From a bacterium (GTDB lineage: Bacteria > Spirochaetota > JAHITG01), in NCBI GenBank assembly GCA_028711675.1, contig JAQTRT010000137.1:1-8364 (forward strand): a stretch of DNA of 8,364 bases. Reading direction: 5' to 3'. A program made the translations under genes and the position numbers. Positions 6,275 through 8,364 of this stretch are shown here, in pieces; the first letter of the stretch is position 1; each line of letters begins with the position of its first letter. The notes below the pieces were generated by a model. That model ran no database searches and was not told the origin of the DNA. It worked only from the letters and a program-made list of their open reading frames with translations.

Positions 6275-8364
6275 TTCTCTCTCTGCCTGAAGATCTTCAG
6301 ATCGATCTTGATCCCTTTGGCTTTCAGCTCTTCCATAAAAGTAGGCATGACACCTGTGGCCGTAAAATAACCCTGGACCTTATGGGTGTCCTCATCAATG
6401 CCTGTCTGTTTATAGATGAACAGGTCCTGAAGGGTGACGACATCGCCTTCCATTCCTGTCACTTCCGTGACATTGATGATCTTCCTGCTCCCGTCGGACA
6501 GACGGGCCTGCTGGATGATGATATCGATTGCGCCGGCTATCTGCTCGCGGATAGCCCGTGCCGGCAGGTCCATCCCGGCCATGAGGCAGAGGGTTTCCAG
6601 CCTCCGGATACAGTCGCGCGGCGAATTGCTGTGCACCGTCGTCAGGGAGCCGTCATGACCCGTGTTCATGGCCTGGAGCATGTCCAGGGCTTCACCGCTG
6701 CGGCATTCGCCCACGACGATCCTGTCCGGCCTCATCCTCAAACAGCATTTCACCAGGTCCCGGATGGTCACTTCTCCCGTGCCTTCGATACTGGGAGGTC
6801 TGGATTCCAGCCTGACCCAGTGAGGCTGCTGGAGCTGAAGTTCCGCGGAATCCTCCACGGTAATGATCCGTTCATCCTCTGGGATATATCCGGAAGTGAT
6901 GTTTAAAAGAGTGGTCTTTCCCGAACCCGTGCCTCCGGAAATGACAATGTTCTTTCTGATCAGGACGCACCATTCCAGGAAATTCAGCAGATCCTCCTCG
7001 GCGGAATTGAAGCGTATCAGGTCGGACGGTCTTAATTTTTCCTTGGAGAACTTCCGGATGGTAATGGTCGGCCCTTTCAGAGCCAGGGGAGGGATAATGA
7101 TATGGACGCGTGAACCGTCCAGCAAACGGGCATCCACATAAGGGGAACTTTCATCGATCCTCCGGCCCAGGGGGGTCACGATCCTTTCGCAGAACTTCAG
7201 GAGCTGTTCATCGGACAGGAACTTAAGATCGGTCAGCTGAAGCTTTCCCCCCTTCTCCATATAAGTCTCGTCCTTGCTGATCACCATGATCTCCGTGACA
7301 CCTGCATCTTTTAATAAAGGCTCCAGAGGTCCCAGACCCAGCGCTTCGTCCAGGATCTCCAGAAGGAGTTTCTCTCTGATCTCCCTGTCCGCCGGCGCCC
7401 GTTTCTCCTGGCTGAGCAGTTCCTCAATGAGCTTTTTCGTCTCCTCCCGGAGCTTCTCTTTATCCATATTAGCTTCAACATTGATCTCGGTAACCAGCTT
7501 CTTATGAATGCTTTGTTTGATCTCATTGTATAATTTGTTCAGATCAACGGTATCCGTTTCTTTCTTGATCTCCTTCCTGTCTTCCTCCCGCTTTTGCCGT
7601 TTTTTAACGATGTCCGAGACCATGCCGAACAGTCCTTGTTTTTCATCATCCACATACCCTTTTTCCATGATCTCAGCCAGTTTCAGCAAAGCCATGCTGA
7701 ACTTGGCTTTCGGGTTCAATTCAACAAGAGGTTTTCCCAGCTGCAGGGAATTGGTCAGCTCATCCTTGTCAAAAGGCAGTTTATAGAAGATATCCAGGTT
7801 CAGGGCGCTTTTGATCTCTTCGGGCTTCAGGACACCTTCCGCGTCATACTGGTTGACGATCAGTTTGATCAGGTTGATGGAATAAAGATTCTGCCTGAAC
7901 AGTTCAAGGCTCTCTTTGATCCTGATGACCGACGGGATGACAGGCTCGGACACCATGAGGATCAGGTTGGAATAATCAAATCCGGCCAGGGTGTATTCAT
8001 TGAATTCCACGGATGAATTGATAATGATATAATCGAACACGTTCCTGGCCTTTTCCAGAAACCGTTCTACTTTCTCCGGGGTCATCTTGGCCACTTCATC
8101 CCTGTTCTCGGCCAGGGAAAGTACATTGAACTTTGATTTTTTCACGAGATACGAATTAAGATGACCGGGCAGGACCGCTGCACTGATCTTGTCCAGGTCC
8201 AGGCCTGAGAGATAGTATTTAAAATCCATATCAAAAAAGGAAGTAAGGGATTTTAGGAACACGTTATCCAGGGAAAGGAGAAGAACGTTCTTTTTGGTCT
8301 GTGTGCTGAGGGCTGCGGCCAGATTGATGGAAATGGTAGTTACACCGCTGCCGCCCTTGGGTGA
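6271..8364 (-). CDS. cpaF: fusion of TadZ/CpaE-like ParA/MinD domain with CpaF/TadA secretion ATPase, 5' truncated
   Basis: The frame stays open through the window edge, so the 697 visible residues lack the N-terminus. Residues 3-10 read KGGSGVTT, the deviant Walker A of the TadZ/CpaE branch, followed by ISINLAAAL and a MinD-like fold to about 235. A highly charged helical linker (about 250-320) leads into the CpaF domain. Its landmarks are ILDEALGLGPLEPLL (about 337-351), Walker A GGTGSGKTT (477-485), the Asp box VEDSAELQL (503-511), Walker B RIVVGE (548-553) and the His box TGHDGSLTTVHSN (568-580). CpaF/TadA is the hexameric motor that drives Flp pilus or related type IV filament assembly, and CpaE/TadZ positions the apparatus. 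Here both are one polypeptide. A GTG at 8262 could be taken as a start, but it would cut off the P-loop. No tadB/tadC membrane genes follow; a DUF1573-like gene overlaps the stop by 4 bases. Confidence 0.93.
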   Translation of the reverse strand, partial: SPKGGSGVTTISINLAAALSTQTKKNVLLLSLDNVFLKSLTSFFDMDFKYYLSGLDLDKISAAVLPGHLNSYLVKKSKFNVLSLAENRDEVAKMTPEKVERFLEKARNVFDYIIINSSVEFNEYTLAGFDYSNLILMVSEPVIPSVIRIKESLELFRQNLYSINLIKLIVNQYDAEGVLKPEEIKSALNLDIFYKLPFDKDELTNSLQLGKPLVELNPKAKFSMALLKLAEIMEKGYVDDEKQGLFGMVSDIVKKRQKREEDRKEIKKETDTVDLNKLYNEIKQSIHKKLVTEINVEANMDKEKLREETKKLIEELLSQEKRAPADREIREKLLLEILDEALGLGPLEPLLKDAGVTEIMVISKDETYMEKGGKLQLTDLKFLSDEQLLKFCERIVTPLGRRIDESSPYVDARLLDGSRVHIIIPPLALKGPTITIRKFSKEKLRPSDLIRFNSAEEDLLNFLEWCVLIRKNIVISGGTGSGKTTLLNITSGYIPEDERIITVEDSAELQLQQPHWVRLESRPPSIEGTGEVTIRDLVKCCLRMRPDRIVVGECRSGEALDMLQAMNTGHDGSLTTVHSNSPRDCIRRLETLCLMAGMDLPARAIREQIAGAIDIIIQQARLSDGSRKIINVTEVTGMEGDVVTLQDLFIYKQTGIDEDTHKVQGYFTATGVMPTFMEELKAKGIKIDLKIFRQREK

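Noticed and set aside
5849..6370. Plus-strand open frame of 173 codons across lemA, the DUF1573-like gene and the ATPase end
   Set aside because: It is antisense to three well-supported genes whose spacing, overlap and motifs are consistent, and its translation has no recognisable pattern.
7594..8016. Plus-strand open frames opposite the ATPase gene
   Set aside because: The minus strand carries a continuous, motif-rich protein. The plus-strand translations look like reverse-complement shadows.
8260..8262. GTG at 8262 as the start of the ATPase gene
   Set aside because: The frame continues upstream into KGGSGVTT and a well-formed beta strand of a MinD-like fold, so the true start is beyond the window.

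Overview
The window is a bacterial chromosome segment with densely packed, Shine-Dalgarno-led genes and roughly even base composition by eye. The contents point to a diderm (Gram-negative-type) bacterium: a Tad/Flp-type secretion ATPase, a LemA protein beside an HtpX-like M48 protease, and an exported DUF1573-like protein. Nothing here fixes the phylum. No RNA genes, insertion sequences, CRISPR arrays or phage genes are visible. Seven of the eight genes match a known family or domain; the 129-residue membrane protein does not.

Plus strand, 1-3572: four co-directional genes. They are the 3' end of a beta-propeller (FG-GAP/VCBS/PQQ-like) protein, a two-pass membrane receptor whose cytoplasmic part looks like a catalytically decayed SpoIIE/RsbU (PP2C-type) phosphatase, a small three-segment membrane protein, and a type I mannose-6-phosphate isomerase (manA). 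The first three are separated by 1 and 7 bases and look like one unit. manA follows after 53 bases with its own strong ribosome binding site.

Minus strand, 8364 down to 3626: four tightly linked genes transcribed toward manA. The first is a large fusion of a TadZ/CpaE-like ParA/MinD domain with a CpaF/TadA secretion ATPase; its 5' end lies beyond the window. It overlaps by 4 bases a small exported DUF1573-like protein. Then come LemA and an HtpX-like M48 membrane protease that carries an added GYF_2-like domain and two TFIIB-type zinc ribbons. The two gene sets converge at 3573-3625, which holds a short inverted repeat but no clear intrinsic terminator.

Likely themes (inference): the minus-strand set joins a Tad-type assembly motor to envelope proteins, and the plus-strand trio is a membrane sensing module. 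The points most worth a second look are the one-polypeptide CpaE-CpaF fusion, the altered catalytic positions in its ParA half, the phosphatase-like receptor lacking key metal ligands, and the multi-domain M48 protease. All gaps between genes are 53 bases or shorter, so there is no long non-coding stretch.
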